Made by a program: the position numbers and the translations under genes. The notes below the pieces were generated by a model, which saw only the letters and a list, made by a program, of their open reading frames with translations, searched no databases and was not told where the DNA came from. A stretch of 64,000 nt of DNA. It comes from Agrobacterium tumefaciens. Lineage in GTDB: Bacteria > Pseudomonadota > Alphaproteobacteria > Rhizobiales > Rhizobiaceae. The stretch is from contig NZ_CP039889.1 in NCBI RefSeq assembly GCF_005221325.1, forward strand, positions 248,001 to 312,000, written 5' to 3'. Positions 8,863-19,096 of the stretch are shown in pieces (positions within the stretch are counted from its first letter, which is position 1; each line of letters begins with the position of its first letter).

Positions 8863-9236
8863 CAGCGTTTCGAAAATTGGGGTTGGTAAGGTGAGAGGTG
8901 TTTAATCCCAGCGATTGAGGGAGAAGGAAACCCAAATAGTGGCTGCGTAACGCAATTTGTATGCTCGCCCTTGAACCGAAGACCTGAGAACACGCTAAAT
9001 TGGCGCGCCCCTACGCAATCTGCCTCGACTTGGTGAAAATAATAAGGTATCGCCGGCCAACCAGAGCGGGCGTGCAAGAACCGAGGCTATGCAAAGCAAT
9101 GCGAATTATCTAGTACTACCGAAACAAAAAATGCGCCGTTAAGCTAGAGGTCGCGTTTTATTTTTGACACAAATCGGGTCGTTGGCGCGCACATCAGGCT
9201 TTCGTTGCCACACCGGAATTCAGGAAAAGATGGGAT
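8863..9236. other. Non-coding stretch before the 904-residue gene
   Basis: This AT-richer stretch holds no convincing gene. The minus-strand frame covering 8670-9077 overlaps the IS and has no recognisable protein features. The segment presumably carries the promoter of the large methyltransferase/glycosyltransferase gene starting at 9237, but no clear -35/-10 pair was identified. Confidence 0.5.
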
Positions 9237-11951
9237 ATGGAATTCACAGGCGAGCGGTATATTCCCGGCGTGGGAGGGAGCATTGCACTCGAGCACGAGC
9301 ACAGATACCGCATGTGTCTCGACGCCGTTAAAGGCAAAACGGTACTCGATATTGCATGTGGCGAAGGCTTCGGATCCTCATTGTTGTCAAAAAACGCCGA
9401 ATTTGTCTTCGGCGTGGATATCGACCCCGAGGCAATCAGCCATGCTTCGGAAACTTACGATGCCGAAAACATCACATTTTTACAAGGATCTTGCTCACAG
9501 ATCCCGATCGAGGATAACTCGATAGACATCGTCGTAAGCTTCGAAACGATAGAGCATCACGACGAGCACGAACAAATGATGCTGGAAGTGCGACGCGTTT
9601 TGAAGGCTGATGGCGTTCTTATAATATCCAGTCCTGACAAAAAAACATATTCAGATTTACGCAATTTCAGAAATGAATTTCATGTCAAAGAGTTATATCG
9701 TAACGAATTTCAAGAATTGCTCACGAAACATTTCAAGTATGTGGCCATGATGGGCCAAAGAATTGTCTACGGTTCTGCGATTTTTAAAGAAGAGGGACAG
9801 GGAGAAATTCAGTCCTACGGTATCGAATCCGTCGTGCCTACACCAGGTCTTCCAGACCCCCTATATTTAATCGCTGTTGCTTCAGACAATCAAGGCTGGG
9901 ACGAAAAGGTGCGCGGAGGGATTTTAGAAGAAACTGTGTACAGAAGTGAAGCAATCATCGAAAGAGCTCATCAGCATAGCAAGGTTGTCGAGGAAATGCG
10001 CGCCGGGATTGCTTTGTTAACAGGAACAATGAGTGCCGCTGAAATGATTGACGGCCTGGTGGGCAAACTCAGTGCCGCAATGTCGATTGCGGCCACCCTT
10101 GACGAAAAATTGCAACATTTGAGCGATGAACTAAATTTGAAGGGCGAAAATAACGTATCGGTATCTAATAGCCCGGCCAGAGGCTTAAAGCTAATGCGGC
10201 TTGCATTTCACCGGGATGGCCGTCCTCGGGGATGGCTGCGCAAGCTTGTCCTCAAGGATCGGAAATTAGGGCTGCCCAGAGAATCAACGAAACGGATTTT
10301 GCTGAAGAAGGACGGTCGCGTACGGCCCTGTTTTCAAAAGTGGTACTCACGTTACGACGCGAGCCCAGAATTACACTTCAACTTAGAATACACTGACTTC
10401 CTCCGCGAGATATTGAAGTCGGGCACGGTTGCGCGAGCGGAAACGTTGCATATCGTAACCACGCCCCATACAAAAATAATCGCTCAACTAATCCAGGAGG
10501 CGCTGAAGCACAGCCGATTTAAGTTCTCAAGCTCCACTGTAATGCCTGAAAAATTTGAGCATGACCTGTACGTTGTCGTGGCACCTCAGATGTTTGCATT
10601 GATGCCACCTGCCAATAAGACGATAATCTTCCAGATGGAACAGGTTAGGGCATCTTCTTGGGCCACTGACGAGTATTTGGGCAGACTCAGCAAAAGTTTG
10701 GCTGTGATCGATTATTCCTCTGACAACATTGCCGCCCTTCACGAAAGATCGCTGCCGTCCAAGCAGCTATATTACGTTCCGATCAGACCGTTACAGCTCC
10801 AACCCGAGAAAAACGAGGTGGAGCGAGATATTGACGTCCTATTTTATGGTTCAATAGCGGCGGAGCGGCGCGGGCGCTATTTGAATGCGCTATCAGAGAA
10901 ATTCAATATTCGAGTCGAATCGAACCTTTTTGGCGACGACCTCCAAGACCTACTGAAAAGAACCAAAGTAGTCGCTAATATACACTACTATGAAGGCGCA
11001 TTATTGGAGACAACGAGGTTAAGCGAAGCTCTTTCTTTTGGGGCCCGCGTAGTATCGGAGGAGTCAGTAGACCAACTGGACCGGACAGACTTTGCAGACT
11101 TGGTCGATTTTGTCCCCGTGGGCGATATCCAATCATACTTGTCGAAAATTCAAAAAGCCTTGGATGGTTGGGACGGACCGGCGACAGTTGACAAAGATAC
11201 CGACTTTTCCGGAATGACATATCATCTCGTGCGGGTGTTAAACGGGATCGGTGCGATATCACCGGAAGAAGTGTTTGACCTTTGTCGTGATTTGCGTATG
11301 CCATCGGCTAGAGCCGTTCTTGCACTTCCTGAGCAGACAGAGCGTTACAACTTCGCAAAAAGAAATCTTCTGCCCGATGCTTGGCTCTTTAATGGCTTGA
11401 GGGACATTGATGGTTGGAAGGGTTGTGCCAGAAGCTATAAGTTTCTCGCGTCTCAGGCCCTTCGCCAAGATTTCTCTAATCTGATGATATATGAGGATGA
11501 CGCAGGTTTCCAAATCGAAGTAAGGGAAAGGCTCCAGATAGTTGAGCAGTACCTATCCCAGAGTTCTGACTGGGATGTGTTTTCCGGTCTACTCAGCGAT
11601 CTTTCCGACGATGCCGTTGTAACGAAAGTAGCCAACTTCGGCGGAGAGGAATTCTTGCACCTTAATAGTGTGATCGGGATGGTGTTTGGTATCTACAACA
11701 AAAGCGCTCTGGAAATGCTAGCGCGTTTCGAGATTGTGGGAAATGACACTCAGAAACATACGATTGACCGTTACTTGGAAGCTTTGTGCCCGAAGTGCAT
11801 TACAACGCTACCGCCGATAGCAAGTCATTCCGAACATCTTATTTCAACTCTTTGGCCGGTCGATAATTCCGCAACGACTAGAATGATCTCAAGAAGCCTT
11901 GAAAAGTTGGATTCGAAACGGTTGTCTGTTGTCCACAGCAGCGGCTCGTAG
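9237..11951 (+). CDS. Multidomain methyltransferase plus glycosyltransferase, 904 aa
   Basis: Three parts can be read. Residues 1 to about 150 are a SAM-dependent methyltransferase: motif I is VLDIACGEGFGSS, the acidic ribose-binding motif is GVDIDPE, and SFETIEHHDEHEQ and SSPDKKTYSDL follow. After a linker of about 150 residues, residues 370-660 resemble a glycosyltransferase of the GT-B type (IDVLFYGSIAAERRGRYLNA, then LLETTRLSEALSFGARVVSEE, the usual donor-site region). The last 200 residues, with MIYEDDAGF as an acidic metal-type motif and HLNSVIGMVFG, resemble GT25-like LPS transferases. The likely role is assembly and methyl-capping of a surface glycan in the cytoplasm. Codon use is AT-rich compared with neighbours such as glmS, suggesting transfer. 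It lies next to the rfb genes. Confidence 0.75.
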   Translation: MEFTGERYIPGVGGSIALEHEHRYRMCLDAVKGKTVLDIACGEGFGSSLLSKNAEFVFGVDIDPEAISHASETYDAENITFLQGSCSQIPIEDNSIDIVVSFETIEHHDEHEQMMLEVRRVLKADGVLIISSPDKKTYSDLRNFRNEFHVKELYRNEFQELLTKHFKYVAMMGQRIVYGSAIFKEEGQGEIQSYGIESVVPTPGLPDPLYLIAVASDNQGWDEKVRGGILEETVYRSEAIIERAHQHSKVVEEMRAGIALLTGTMSAAEMIDGLVGKLSAAMSIAATLDEKLQHLSDELNLKGENNVSVSNSPARGLKLMRLAFHRDGRPRGWLRKLVLKDRKLGLPRESTKRILLKKDGRVRPCFQKWYSRYDASPELHFNLEYTDFLREILKSGTVARAETLHIVTTPHTKIIAQLIQEALKHSRFKFSSSTVMPEKFEHDLYVVVAPQMFALMPPANKTIIFQMEQVRASSWATDEYLGRLSKSLAVIDYSSDNIAALHERSLPSKQLYYVPIRPLQLQPEKNEVERDIDVLFYGSIAAERRGRYLNALSEKFNIRVESNLFGDDLQDLLKRTKVVANIHYYEGALLETTRLSEALSFGARVVSEESVDQLDRTDFADLVDFVPVGDIQSYLSKIQKALDGWDGPATVDKDTDFSGMTYHLVRVLNGIGAISPEEVFDLCRDLRMPSARAVLALPEQTERYNFAKRNLLPDAWLFNGLRDIDGWKGCARSYKFLASQALRQDFSNLMIYEDDAGFQIEVRERLQIVEQYLSQSSDWDVFSGLLSDLSDDAVVTKVANFGGEEFLHLNSVIGMVFGIYNKSALEMLARFEIVGNDTQKHTIDRYLEALCPKCITTLPPIASHSEHLISTLWPVDNSATTRMISRSLEKLDSKRLSVVHSSGS

Positions 11952-11998
11952 AGCACGCTCCGCGTCAAGTATATGAGATCGTTGTGTACCCTCTCAAC

Positions 11999-12892
11999 TC
12001 AAAGACTGGAGTCGGCACTTGGCGGCGGAGAAAATATCGTGGATGCGGCTCCAGCGAGGAAGCCGGCTGCTTTTGCGCGCCGTCGGGCCGAATATATGAT
12101 CGCGGGGGACGCAAAAAGAGCAACGGCTTGCATAAGAGTCGAAAAAACTACAAGCGGCCGCTGATGCTTCTTTCCAGCATAAATTCTTGATCGCGCCATA
12201 TGAAACGCCTTGAGCCGAGCAATTTCTGGAGATCGTCCCGATGAATGCCCCGCGGTGTGATATACAAGGGCATCTCGTACGAATACGAGTTGTCCTAGTT
12301 TCGTAAGACGCAATGATAGGTCATCGTCTTCATGATAGAGAAATATTGCTGGATCAAAGCCTTCCACAGCAACGAATTTTTGTTTCGAAACAAAAAATGC
12401 AGCGCCGCTCAAGACCGGAACGACAGTGTCCGCCATTGGCCAGCCCTTTTTCATGTAGCGGTTGCGCGGCAATAGCCAAGACCTCCGCTTGAAGTATTCA
12501 CTCCCGTCCGAGTTTGAGATTCTTGGATTGAAGGCGACGCCCAGGGGATGACGGGCGACTGCTTCCAGCAACGCCTCAATTGAGCCAGTTGTTAACCGGG
12601 CGTCGGGGTTCAGAAACAGTATCCAAGGTGTCTGCACAAGGGCTGCGCCTGCATTACAACCGCGTCCGAACCCCTGATTCTCCTTCAACTGAACGATCCT
12701 GATGTCCCTATCTGCAGGCAGGTTCGCGAAACTGTTTGTTTTCCCGTTGTCAACAAGAACGATTGGTGTTGCTTCTGGGATGCTTGCGATCATATCCGCT
12801 ACTAGCGCATCGCTCTTATAGCAAACAGATACAACCGTTACGTCCGAGAGCGACAAGCTAGCCATTTTGACCCCAGAAGTTAGGCGCATCAT
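11999..12892 (-). CDS. Glycosyltransferase family 2 (rhamnosyltransferase-like)
   Basis: The 297-residue product has the GT2 pattern: VTVVSVCYKSD near the N-terminus, VLVDNG, ENQGFGRGCNAGA, and the DxD-type motif LNPDAR at about residue 115. The acceptor-side motif FLYHEDDDLSLRL follows near 200. These features are typical of WbbL-like rhamnosyl or other hexosyl transferases using nucleotide-sugar donors. It lies 81 bases downstream of rfbA on the same strand, so it probably uses the dTDP-rhamnose made by that operon. The start is uncertain: an internal ATG at 12865 (MASLSLSD) is also possible. The C-terminal hydrophobic stretch AVALFASPAIIYSA may anchor it at the inner membrane. Confidence 0.85.
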   Translation of the reverse strand: MMRLTSGVKMASLSLSDVTVVSVCYKSDALVADMIASIPEATPIVLVDNGKTNSFANLPADRDIRIVQLKENQGFGRGCNAGAALVQTPWILFLNPDARLTTGSIEALLEAVARHPLGVAFNPRISNSDGSEYFKRRSWLLPRNRYMKKGWPMADTVVPVLSGAAFFVSKQKFVAVEGFDPAIFLYHEDDDLSLRLTKLGQLVFVRDALVYHTAGHSSGRSPEIARLKAFHMARSRIYAGKKHQRPLVVFSTLMQAVALFASPAIIYSARRRAKAAGFLAGAASTIFSPPPSADSSL

Positions 12893-12973
12893 CCCACGCC
12901 TGTTGGCGAATTTGTTTATTAGCTTCTGTCGTAGAACGCCGTGGCGCAGTTCGCATCAATAGACTCGAAAGAA

Positions 12974-13840
12974 TTAATAAGAGGCAAGTCTCCTCAGATA
13001 TATGCCATAATCACCTTTGCCAGCATTCTCTGCCAGTACTGAGAACTCGGATTTCGTAATGAAGCCCTTTGTCAAGGCGATCTCCTCTGGGCAAGCAATC
13101 TTGAAGCCTTGTCGCTTTTCCAGCGTCCGCACGAATTCACCTGCCTCGAGAAGACTGTCGGGAGTGCCGGTATCAAGCCAGGCGTAACCTCTACCCATTA
13201 TCGATACCTTCAGCTTGCCACGCTCAAGATAGATCCGATTGACGTCTGTAATTTCATATTCGCCGCGCGCCGAAGGTTTAAGATTAGCGGCGATATCGAC
13301 CACATCCGCGTCGTAGAAATAAAGCCCGGTAACGGCCCAATTCGACTTGGGATTGGCGGGTTTTTCCTCGATCGAAAGGGCACGCATCTCGCTATCGAAA
13401 TCAACAACACCGTACCTTTCGGGATCATTGACGTGATACGCGAAAACCGTCGCGCCATCTTTAACGCTCGTGCCCTCGTGCAGGAGCTCTGGCAGTCCGT
13501 GGCCGTAATAGATGTTGTCGCCCAAAATGAGACAGGACGGCGAGCCCGACACAAAGTCCGCGCCGATCATGTAGGCCTGCGCTAGCCCATCGGGGCTCGG
13601 TTGAACGGCATACTCTATGGAAAGCCCCCATTTCGATCCGTCACCCAAGAGGTTCTGGAATAGCGGCATGTCGTGCGGCGTCGAGATGATAAGGATTTCT
13701 CGAATGCCTGCCAGCATCAGCGTCGTCAGTGGATAATAGATCATCGGCTTGTCATAGACCGGCAAAATTTGCTTCGAGACCGCCAATGTCATCGGATGCA
13801 GGCGCGTGCCGCTGCCGCCAGCGAGAATGATGCCCTTCAT
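12974..13840 (-). CDS. rfbA: Glucose-1-phosphate thymidylyltransferase
   Basis: RfbA/RmlA activates glucose-1-phosphate with dTTP to dTDP-glucose, the first step of dTDP-L-rhamnose synthesis. The product has 288 residues, the normal length. It starts [18 protein letters not shown], the nucleotidyl-transferase G-x-G-T/S-R-L signature, followed by [18 protein letters not shown] and later LGDNIYYG and EITDVN. ATG 13840 overlaps the rfbD stop by ATGA. It is the fourth gene of the minus-strand operon rfbC-rfbB-rfbD-rfbA. There is nothing unusual in the sequence. Confidence 0.96.
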   Translation of the reverse strand: MKGIILAGGSGTRLHPMTLAVSKQILPVYDKPMIYYPLTTLMLAGIREILIISTPHDMPLFQNLLGDGSKWGLSIEYAVQPSPDGLAQAYMIGADFVSGSPSCLILGDNIYYGHGLPELLHEGTSVKDGATVFAYHVNDPERYGVVDFDSEMRALSIEEKPANPKSNWAVTGLYFYDADVVDIAANLKPSARGEYEITDVNRIYLERGKLKVSIMGRGYAWLDTGTPDSLLEAGEFVRTLEKRQGFKIACPEEIALTKGFITKSEFSVLAENAGKGDYGIYLRRLASY

Positions 13841-14730
13841 GGCTTTTCCTTTTTACTCTGCGCAAGAGCGGAAACGACCGCGCGCGTTGATTTTTCCCAT
13901 TCCGGCAGTCTTATTCCATAAACTTCTTCTAACTTGCTGCAATCAAGCCGCGAGTTTGCCGGACGCCGGGCTGGTGTAGGGTATTGTGCAGTCGTGATGT
14001 CTTTGACGATCATCGACTTCCCGCCGTGTTCTTCAGCGAATGCGAATATCTGTTTCGCGAAATTCGCCCAGTTCGTTTCACCGGTTCCAGACAAATGAAA
14101 TATCCCACGTAGACCTACGGCGGAGTCTGCAACGAGTTTTCTGGCAATCGTTATGGTCGCCGCTGCAATGTCGTTGGCTGAGGTAGGGCATCCAAACTGG
14201 TCCGCGACCACATTGATCTCGTCACGGTTCTCGCTCAGCCGGAGCATGGTCTTTACAAAGTTGTTGCCATACTCCGAATAAACCCAAGCTGTCCGCAAAA
14301 TGGCGTAGTTGCCGGTAACCTCCGAAATAGCCTGTTCGCCTTCGAGCTTTGAGCGGCCGTAGATTGATGTCGGGCCTGTCGGATCACTTTCGACATAGGC
14401 GGTGGCCTTGGTACCGTCGAAAACATAATCCGTAGAAAGATGAATGACGGGAATGCCGAGGTCTCTCGCCGCCTGCGCGACGGCCCTTGCTCCGTCCCGA
14501 TTAACGGCAAAGGCGATGTCCGGCTCGCTTTCTGCCTTATCGACAGCGGTATAGGCGGCAGCCGATACTACGGCATCGGGTTTCACGTCCCGTAGCGCCT
14601 TCGAAACGGTTTCAGGCTGCGCAAGGTCGAGTTCCGGCCGGCTGAGCGTCACGATCTCCAGCTCGTTACTCGCCAATGCCCGGAGGGCGCTAACGACCTG
14701 ACCGTTTTTGCCTGTGACTGCCAGCCGCAT
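13837..14730 (-). CDS. rfbD: dTDP-4-dehydrorhamnose reductase
   Basis: RfbD/RmlD reduces dTDP-4-keto-L-rhamnose to dTDP-L-rhamnose, the last step of the pathway. The 297-residue extended SDR begins [16 protein letters not shown] (nucleotide-binding G-x-x-G-x-x-G type motif). It carries [16 protein letters not shown], the strand ending STDYVFDG, and the catalytic YGRSKLEGE (Tyr-x-x-x-Lys near residue 128). It begins 5 bases after the rfbB stop and overlaps rfbA by ATGA, so the four genes are one transcription unit. Confidence 0.95.
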   Translation of the reverse strand: MRLAVTGKNGQVVSALRALASNELEIVTLSRPELDLAQPETVSKALRDVKPDAVVSAAAYTAVDKAESEPDIAFAVNRDGARAVAQAARDLGIPVIHLSTDYVFDGTKATAYVESDPTGPTSIYGRSKLEGEQAISEVTGNYAILRTAWVYSEYGNNFVKTMLRLSENRDEINVVADQFGCPTSANDIAAATITIARKLVADSAVGLRGIFHLSGTGETNWANFAKQIFAFAEEHGGKSMIVKDITTAQYPTPARRPANSRLDCSKLEEVYGIRLPEWEKSTRAVVSALAQSKKEKP

Positions 14731-14734
14731 CCGC

Positions 14735-15790
14735 TCAGCCCTTCGTCAGAACGCCGAGGCGTTCCCCGGAGTACACACCCTCGCGAAGCGGCTGCCACCA
14801 CCACGCATTATCGAGGTACCATTCCACGGTCTTCCGAATGCCGGTAGCGAAGTTTTCCTGCGCTTTCCAACCAAGCTCGGTTTCGAGCTTCGTGGCGTCT
14901 ATGGCGTAGCGCGCATCGTGACCAGGGCGATCCGTGACGTATTTGATGAGCTCGGCATAGGGTTTGGATCGAGGACGCAGTTCGTCGAGAATCGAGCAGA
15001 TGCAGTTCACCACGTCGATATTCTTCTGTTCGTTTCTCCCGCCGACATTGTACTTCTCGCCGGCCAGACCCTTTTGAACGATGAGCCACAGGGCGCGGGC
15101 ATGGTCTTCCACATAAAGCCAATCGCGAATGTTTGTGCCGTTGCCATAAACCGGCAGCGGTTTGCCTTCCAAAGCATTGAGAATGATCAGCGGAATGAGC
15201 TTTTCCGGGAAGTGGAAGGGACCGTAATTGTTGGAGCAGTTGGAAATGACGACCGGAAGGCCGTAAGTGCGCTGCCAGGCCGTGGCGAGATGATCGCTTG
15301 CGGCTTTCGAGGCGGAGTATGGCGACGACGGATCGTAAGGGGTCGTTTCTTCGAAAAGACCATTGTCGCCCAGAGAGCCATATACCTCGTCCGTCGAAAC
15401 ATGCAGCATGCGGAAGTTAGACTTTGCGTCACCCTCAAGGCCGCTCCAGTACTGCCGCGCCGCCTCCAGCATCGTAAAAGTGCCATTAATATTGGTCTGG
15501 ATGAAATCAGCGGCGCCGGTTATGGAGCGGTCGACATGGCTTTCGGCGGCCAGATGCATCACATAGTCTGGCTGGAATGTCGCGAAGGCGTCATTCATCG
15601 CGGTCCGGTCACATATATCGGCCTGAAGGAAGCGGTGATTGGGCGCATTTTCGATCGGTTTGAGCGATGCGAGGTTCCCTGCATATGTCAGCTTGTCGAC
15701 GGTGAGAACATCCGCGCCGATCTCGCTTACAAGATAACGGACGAGTGCCGAGCCGATAAATCCGGCGCCACCGGTAACTAGAACGCGCAT
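14735..15790 (-). CDS. rfbB: dTDP-glucose 4,6-dehydratase
   Basis: RfbB/RmlB converts dTDP-glucose to dTDP-4-keto-6-deoxyglucose, using tightly bound NAD. Read from ATG 15790 it has 351 residues and starts [20 protein letters not shown] (Rossmann motif). It carries [22 protein letters not shown] and the catalytic [11 protein letters not shown], all as in the family. A TTG two codons earlier is in frame but is a poorer start, and ATG 15790 follows the rfbC stop by only two bases. It is the second gene of the rfb operon. Confidence 0.95.
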   Translation of the reverse strand: MRVLVTGGAGFIGSALVRYLVSEIGADVLTVDKLTYAGNLASLKPIENAPNHRFLQADICDRTAMNDAFATFQPDYVMHLAAESHVDRSITGAADFIQTNINGTFTMLEAARQYWSGLEGDAKSNFRMLHVSTDEVYGSLGDNGLFEETTPYDPSSPYSASKAASDHLATAWQRTYGLPVVISNCSNNYGPFHFPEKLIPLIILNALEGKPLPVYGNGTNIRDWLYVEDHARALWLIVQKGLAGEKYNVGGRNEQKNIDVVNCICSILDELRPRSKPYAELIKYVTDRPGHDARYAIDATKLETELGWKAQENFATGIRKTVEWYLDNAWWWQPLREGVYSGERLGVLTKG

Positions 15791-15792
15791 TA

Positions 15793-16362
15793 TCAATTTC
15801 CAGTTTTTGGGTAAGTAAAATATTTAGGCAATTGCGACAGCAGCGGGTGCTTGGCGTCTTTGTCGGAAAGCACAACGTCGTACGTCCGAGGCCACTCTAT
15901 TCCAATAGCGGGATCATCCCATTTGACGCCGCGGTCGTTAGCTGCGCTATACGGCGCCGTTACCTTGTATGAAACGACCGTATCATCGGCCAGCGTCATG
16001 AAGCCATGGGCAAATCCCGAGGGAACCCACAGCTGCTCTCCATTTTGGGGCGAAAGCTCGACGGAGGCCCATTGTCCGAAGGTGGGCGATCCCGTTCTAA
16101 TATCGACTGCCACATCGAGCAACCGTCCGCGAACACAGCGGACAAGCTTGCCCTGTGCAAAAGGCTCGGTCTGAAAATGAAGGCCGCGTACAGTTCCGGC
16201 CCGCGCAGAGAGCGATTCATTATCCTGCACGAACTCCACGTCCGCTACATTTTCGCGAAACCACTCACTCCTGAAAACCTCGCTAAAGTAACCCCTGCTA
16301 TCACCGAAACGGGTAGGTATTACCTTTTTCAAGCCAAATATCGAAAACGCCTCGAATTGCAT
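15793..16362 (-). CDS. rfbC: dTDP-4-dehydrorhamnose 3,5-epimerase
   Basis: RfbC/RmlC epimerises C3 and C5 of the keto sugar, giving the L-rhamno form. The product has 189 residues, the normal length, in a cupin-type beta fold. It contains [31 protein letters not shown] (with the catalytic His), [19 protein letters not shown] and YKVTAPYS. It is the first gene of the minus-strand rfb operon. Its promoter must lie in the 643-base divergent space shared with the ABC transporter gene that starts at 17006. Confidence 0.95.
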   Translation of the reverse strand: MQFEAFSIFGLKKVIPTRFGDSRGYFSEVFRSEWFRENVADVEFVQDNESLSARAGTVRGLHFQTEPFAQGKLVRCVRGRLLDVAVDIRTGSPTFGQWASVELSPQNGEQLWVPSGFAHGFMTLADDTVVSYKVTAPYSAANDRGVKWDDPAIGIEWPRTYDVVLSDKDAKHPLLSQLPKYFTYPKTGN

Positions 16363-17005
16363 TCACACATCCCGTTTCGTAGACATACCCACGGTGGTAT
16401 GGCGGTCACCCCATTCACAGTCAATATCGCTTTCTTGACCTCAGATACAAGTCCCAGACTTACACGTTTATATCGCAAACACGCTTCGAACTGTGCCTGA
16501 GGCCTACTCCACTGGAATAAGCACCGGCCGCATTGAGATCAATTTTGCGCTGAACCACACAATCGTACGTAATCGAAACGCGCAGCTTATAGCTGGCCTT
16601 AAAACACCTTCAAGTCTCCACCTCCGTCGATGCTCAGGGGCAAAACCCAGATCTTCTCTGGCCCACCGCATTTGATCACATAAAGCCGGCAGACAACACC
16701 GACTGAAATTGGGCGGCCGACTATTAAAACCCGATTTTTCCGACTCCTCGGCTCCTTCTTGCCCGTAGATTTAGTGCAATAAGCGGCAGGAAGCCAAATT
16801 GTAAAATGCAAGGCACAATGGCAGAGATGGCCGTCGAATATTGACAGCATTGGGAGTTCGACGTATTTGCAGCGCTGCAACACGGTAACTCGGAATGCCG
16901 GAAAAAAATCACTGCCCCCTCAACGGCTGGATTTGCACATGAGGTGAGCCATTTTTGAAAACTCCGGCAAGCGGCTCATTTACCAAAACTGAATAGGATG
17001 CTTCC
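16363..17005. other. Long divergent intergenic region, rfbC / ABC exporter
   Basis: These 643 bases separate two divergently transcribed genes. The open frames in it (for example 16599-16883 minus) lack start-site support and protein-like composition. The region is AT-richer than the flanking genes and probably holds both promoters. I see no convincing repeat, RNA gene or terminator. Confidence 0.5.
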
Positions 17006-18769
17006 TTGATCGGATCGTTTTTGTCGCCAAACGACAAGAAGTTGCTGACGCGGCTCTTCAAAGAGAACTTTAAAAAACACGTTGGTTGGTACTCCGCGGC
17101 GATAGCGGCGATGGTTGTGGTGGCCGCGTCGACCTCTTTGAGCGCGTGGATAATGCGCGACATCGTCAACAGCGTGTATTTGAAGCAAGGATTTGACGTC
17201 GTCCTCGAGATCGCCTTTGCTGTCGCCGCAATTTTCATTGTGAAGGGCTTAGCAACTTTCGTCCAGAGCTTCTATCTCAGCAAGGCTGGAAATAGTATTG
17301 TCGCAGAGCAGCAGCGCAAGATTTACGACCGGCTTTTGAAACAGGGGGTGTCCTTTTTTCAAAATTTGCCATCTTCTGAGCTTCTCATCCGCGTGACCTA
17401 TAACGCCCAGGCTGCACGGAGCGTCATTGACACAATCGTCACATCTTTCGTGCGCGATCTATTTTCGCTCATCGGTCTGATCATCGTGATGTTTGCGCAA
17501 AATTTCCTTTTGAGCGCGATCTCCATGATCATCGGTCCGTTGGCGATATTCAGCGTCCGCCTCGTGCTGCGGCGCGTCCGAAAGATCATGGAGGCTGAGC
17601 TTGCGTCGCTTGGTGAGATCGTCGCCGTCGTCCAAGAAACCAGCATCGGCGTGAGAGTCATCAAAGCCTTCTCGCTTGAAAAGCTGATGCGTCAGCGCAT
17701 GAACAAAGCAGTTTCCGACGTAGAGCAGCGTGCCAACGGCATAGCCAAGCTGGAAGCGGCGACGAGCCCAATTATGGAGACGCTGTCTGGCCTTGCCATA
17801 GCTGTGGTCATTGCCGTTTCCGGTTACACTGTGCTGGAAAAAGGTGGCTCCCCCGGCGATCTGATGGCATTTATTACAGCACTTCTTTTAGCCTATGAGC
17901 CTGCCAAGCGATTGGCGCGTATGCGGGTCCAGATCGAAAGTGGGATGATCGGCGTGCGTATGATGTTCGAGGTCCTTGATGCACCTCTGACGTTGACCGA
18001 GAAAAAAGACGCAGTCGCGCTGCCTAAGGCAAGTGGCGATGTCGAACTCAAGAACGTCAGCTTCGAGTACGTTTCCGGCCAGCCGGTTCTCAGGGATGTC
18101 AGCGTCCTCTTCGAAGGAGGTAAAATGACTGCGCTGGTGGGCCCTTCTGGCAGCGGCAAATCTACCATTATCAACCTCATGATGCGCCTTTATGACCCAC
18201 AGAACGGCTCCGTTGAAATCAACGGCATGGATCTGCGCGACGTTTCTTTCGCCAGCCTGCGCGAACATGTTTCTTACGTGGGCCAGGAAACCTTCCTGTT
18301 CTCCGGCACCATCAGGCACAACATCTCGGTCGGCCGTGACAATGCAACGGAGGAAGAGATCATCGCTGCGGCCAAGGCTGCAAATGCGCATGATTTCATC
18401 ATGAAGATGCAAGACGGCTACGACACCAGGCTCGGCGAGAACGGCTCCGGCCTGTCAGGTGGTCAGCGACAGCGTGTGGCCATTGCTCGTGCAATGCTGC
18501 GAGACGCGGATATTCTGATTCTCGATGAAGCGACGAGTGCACTGGATTCGGAATCGGAGGCTCTTGTCCGCGACGCCTTGGAACGTTTGACGTTTAATAA
18601 AACCTCTATCGTCATCGCTCACCGTCTTTCTACCATCAATCGCGCCGACAAGATCGTCGTCATGGACAATGGTGAAGTGGTCGAACAGGGCAGCCGGCGT
18701 GAATTGTTGGCCAATGACGGTCTTTACAAGCGCCTCCACAGCATCCAATTCGAAGTGGACGTCGCGTAA
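17006..18769 (+). CDS. MsbA-like ABC exporter (fused membrane and ATPase domains)
   Basis: This 587-residue half-transporter works as a homodimer in the inner membrane. Residues 1 to about 320 form the six-helix ABC-exporter membrane domain. Residues 345-587 are the ATPase, with Walker A GPSGSGKST near 378, the Q-loop in YVGQETFLFSGT, signature LSGGQRQRVAIARA near 483, Walker B ILILDEATSALD near 505 and the switch His in IVIAHRLST. It resembles MsbA and other lipid or glycan exporters, and its position behind the rhamnose and glycosyltransferase genes suggests export of a lipid-linked glycan. The start is a TTG at 17006, preceded by AGGA; the ATG at 16998 is out of frame. A terminator follows. 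Confidence 0.88.
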   Translation: MIGSFLSPNDKKLLTRLFKENFKKHVGWYSAAIAAMVVVAASTSLSAWIMRDIVNSVYLKQGFDVVLEIAFAVAAIFIVKGLATFVQSFYLSKAGNSIVAEQQRKIYDRLLKQGVSFFQNLPSSELLIRVTYNAQAARSVIDTIVTSFVRDLFSLIGLIIVMFAQNFLLSAISMIIGPLAIFSVRLVLRRVRKIMEAELASLGEIVAVVQETSIGVRVIKAFSLEKLMRQRMNKAVSDVEQRANGIAKLEAATSPIMETLSGLAIAVVIAVSGYTVLEKGGSPGDLMAFITALLLAYEPAKRLARMRVQIESGMIGVRMMFEVLDAPLTLTEKKDAVALPKASGDVELKNVSFEYVSGQPVLRDVSVLFEGGKMTALVGPSGSGKSTIINLMMRLYDPQNGSVEINGMDLRDVSFASLREHVSYVGQETFLFSGTIRHNISVGRDNATEEEIIAAAKAANAHDFIMKMQDGYDTRLGENGSGLSGGQRQRVAIARAMLRDADILILDEATSALDSESEALVRDALERLTFNKTSIVIAHRLSTINRADKIVVMDNGEVVEQGSRRELLANDGLYKRLHSIQFEVDVA

Positions 18770-18780
18770 CCAACGAAAGA

Positions 18781-18812
18781 AGTCGGGCGGCAATGCCGCT
18801 CGACTTTACTTC
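18781..18812 (+). terminator. Rho-independent-type terminator after the ABC exporter
   Basis: AGTCGGGCGG and CCGCTCGACT form a 10-bp stem with one G-T-type mismatch around the loop CAATG (18781-18805). It is followed by TTACTTCT. It lies 11 bases after the exporter stop codon, the usual place. The T-tract is modest, so strength is uncertain. From here to the hydratase start at 19097 no gene is seen. Confidence 0.6.
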
Positions 18813-19096
18813 TCCTAGAGAAAAGATGGTTGGAAGGCATTTGCCACTACGCGATTTGTGCTTCGCGTGCTTCCCTCGTTAAAACGGCGCGATCCACCAT
18901 CGTTCCGCCCGCCCTAGCCCTAATGATGATTGGCCGGCTCCCTCATGTTGTTGAAAAAAGTCGTGAGTATTCCGCAGCGATGCTTAGGGATCGCCCTCCG
19001 CAAAGCCGGAACTGTACTCAGCCTTGATGGCCTTGGCAGACTGCGCCAAATCGTGACAGCATCCCGCGTATGAGATCATCAGGAGACATAAGCGGA

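Noticed and set aside
8670..9077. 135-residue minus-strand gene after the IS
   Set aside because: It starts in the leader of the next gene, overlaps the IS end and shows no recognisable domain or codon bias.
14708..15781. 357-residue plus-strand frame across rfbB
   Set aside because: It overlaps the whole of rfbB, whose motifs and length are normal; the plus frame is a shadow.
16599..16883. 94-residue minus-strand gene in the rfbC/ABC gap
   Set aside because: Low-complexity basic and cysteine-scattered product with no ribosome-binding site; treated as intergenic.
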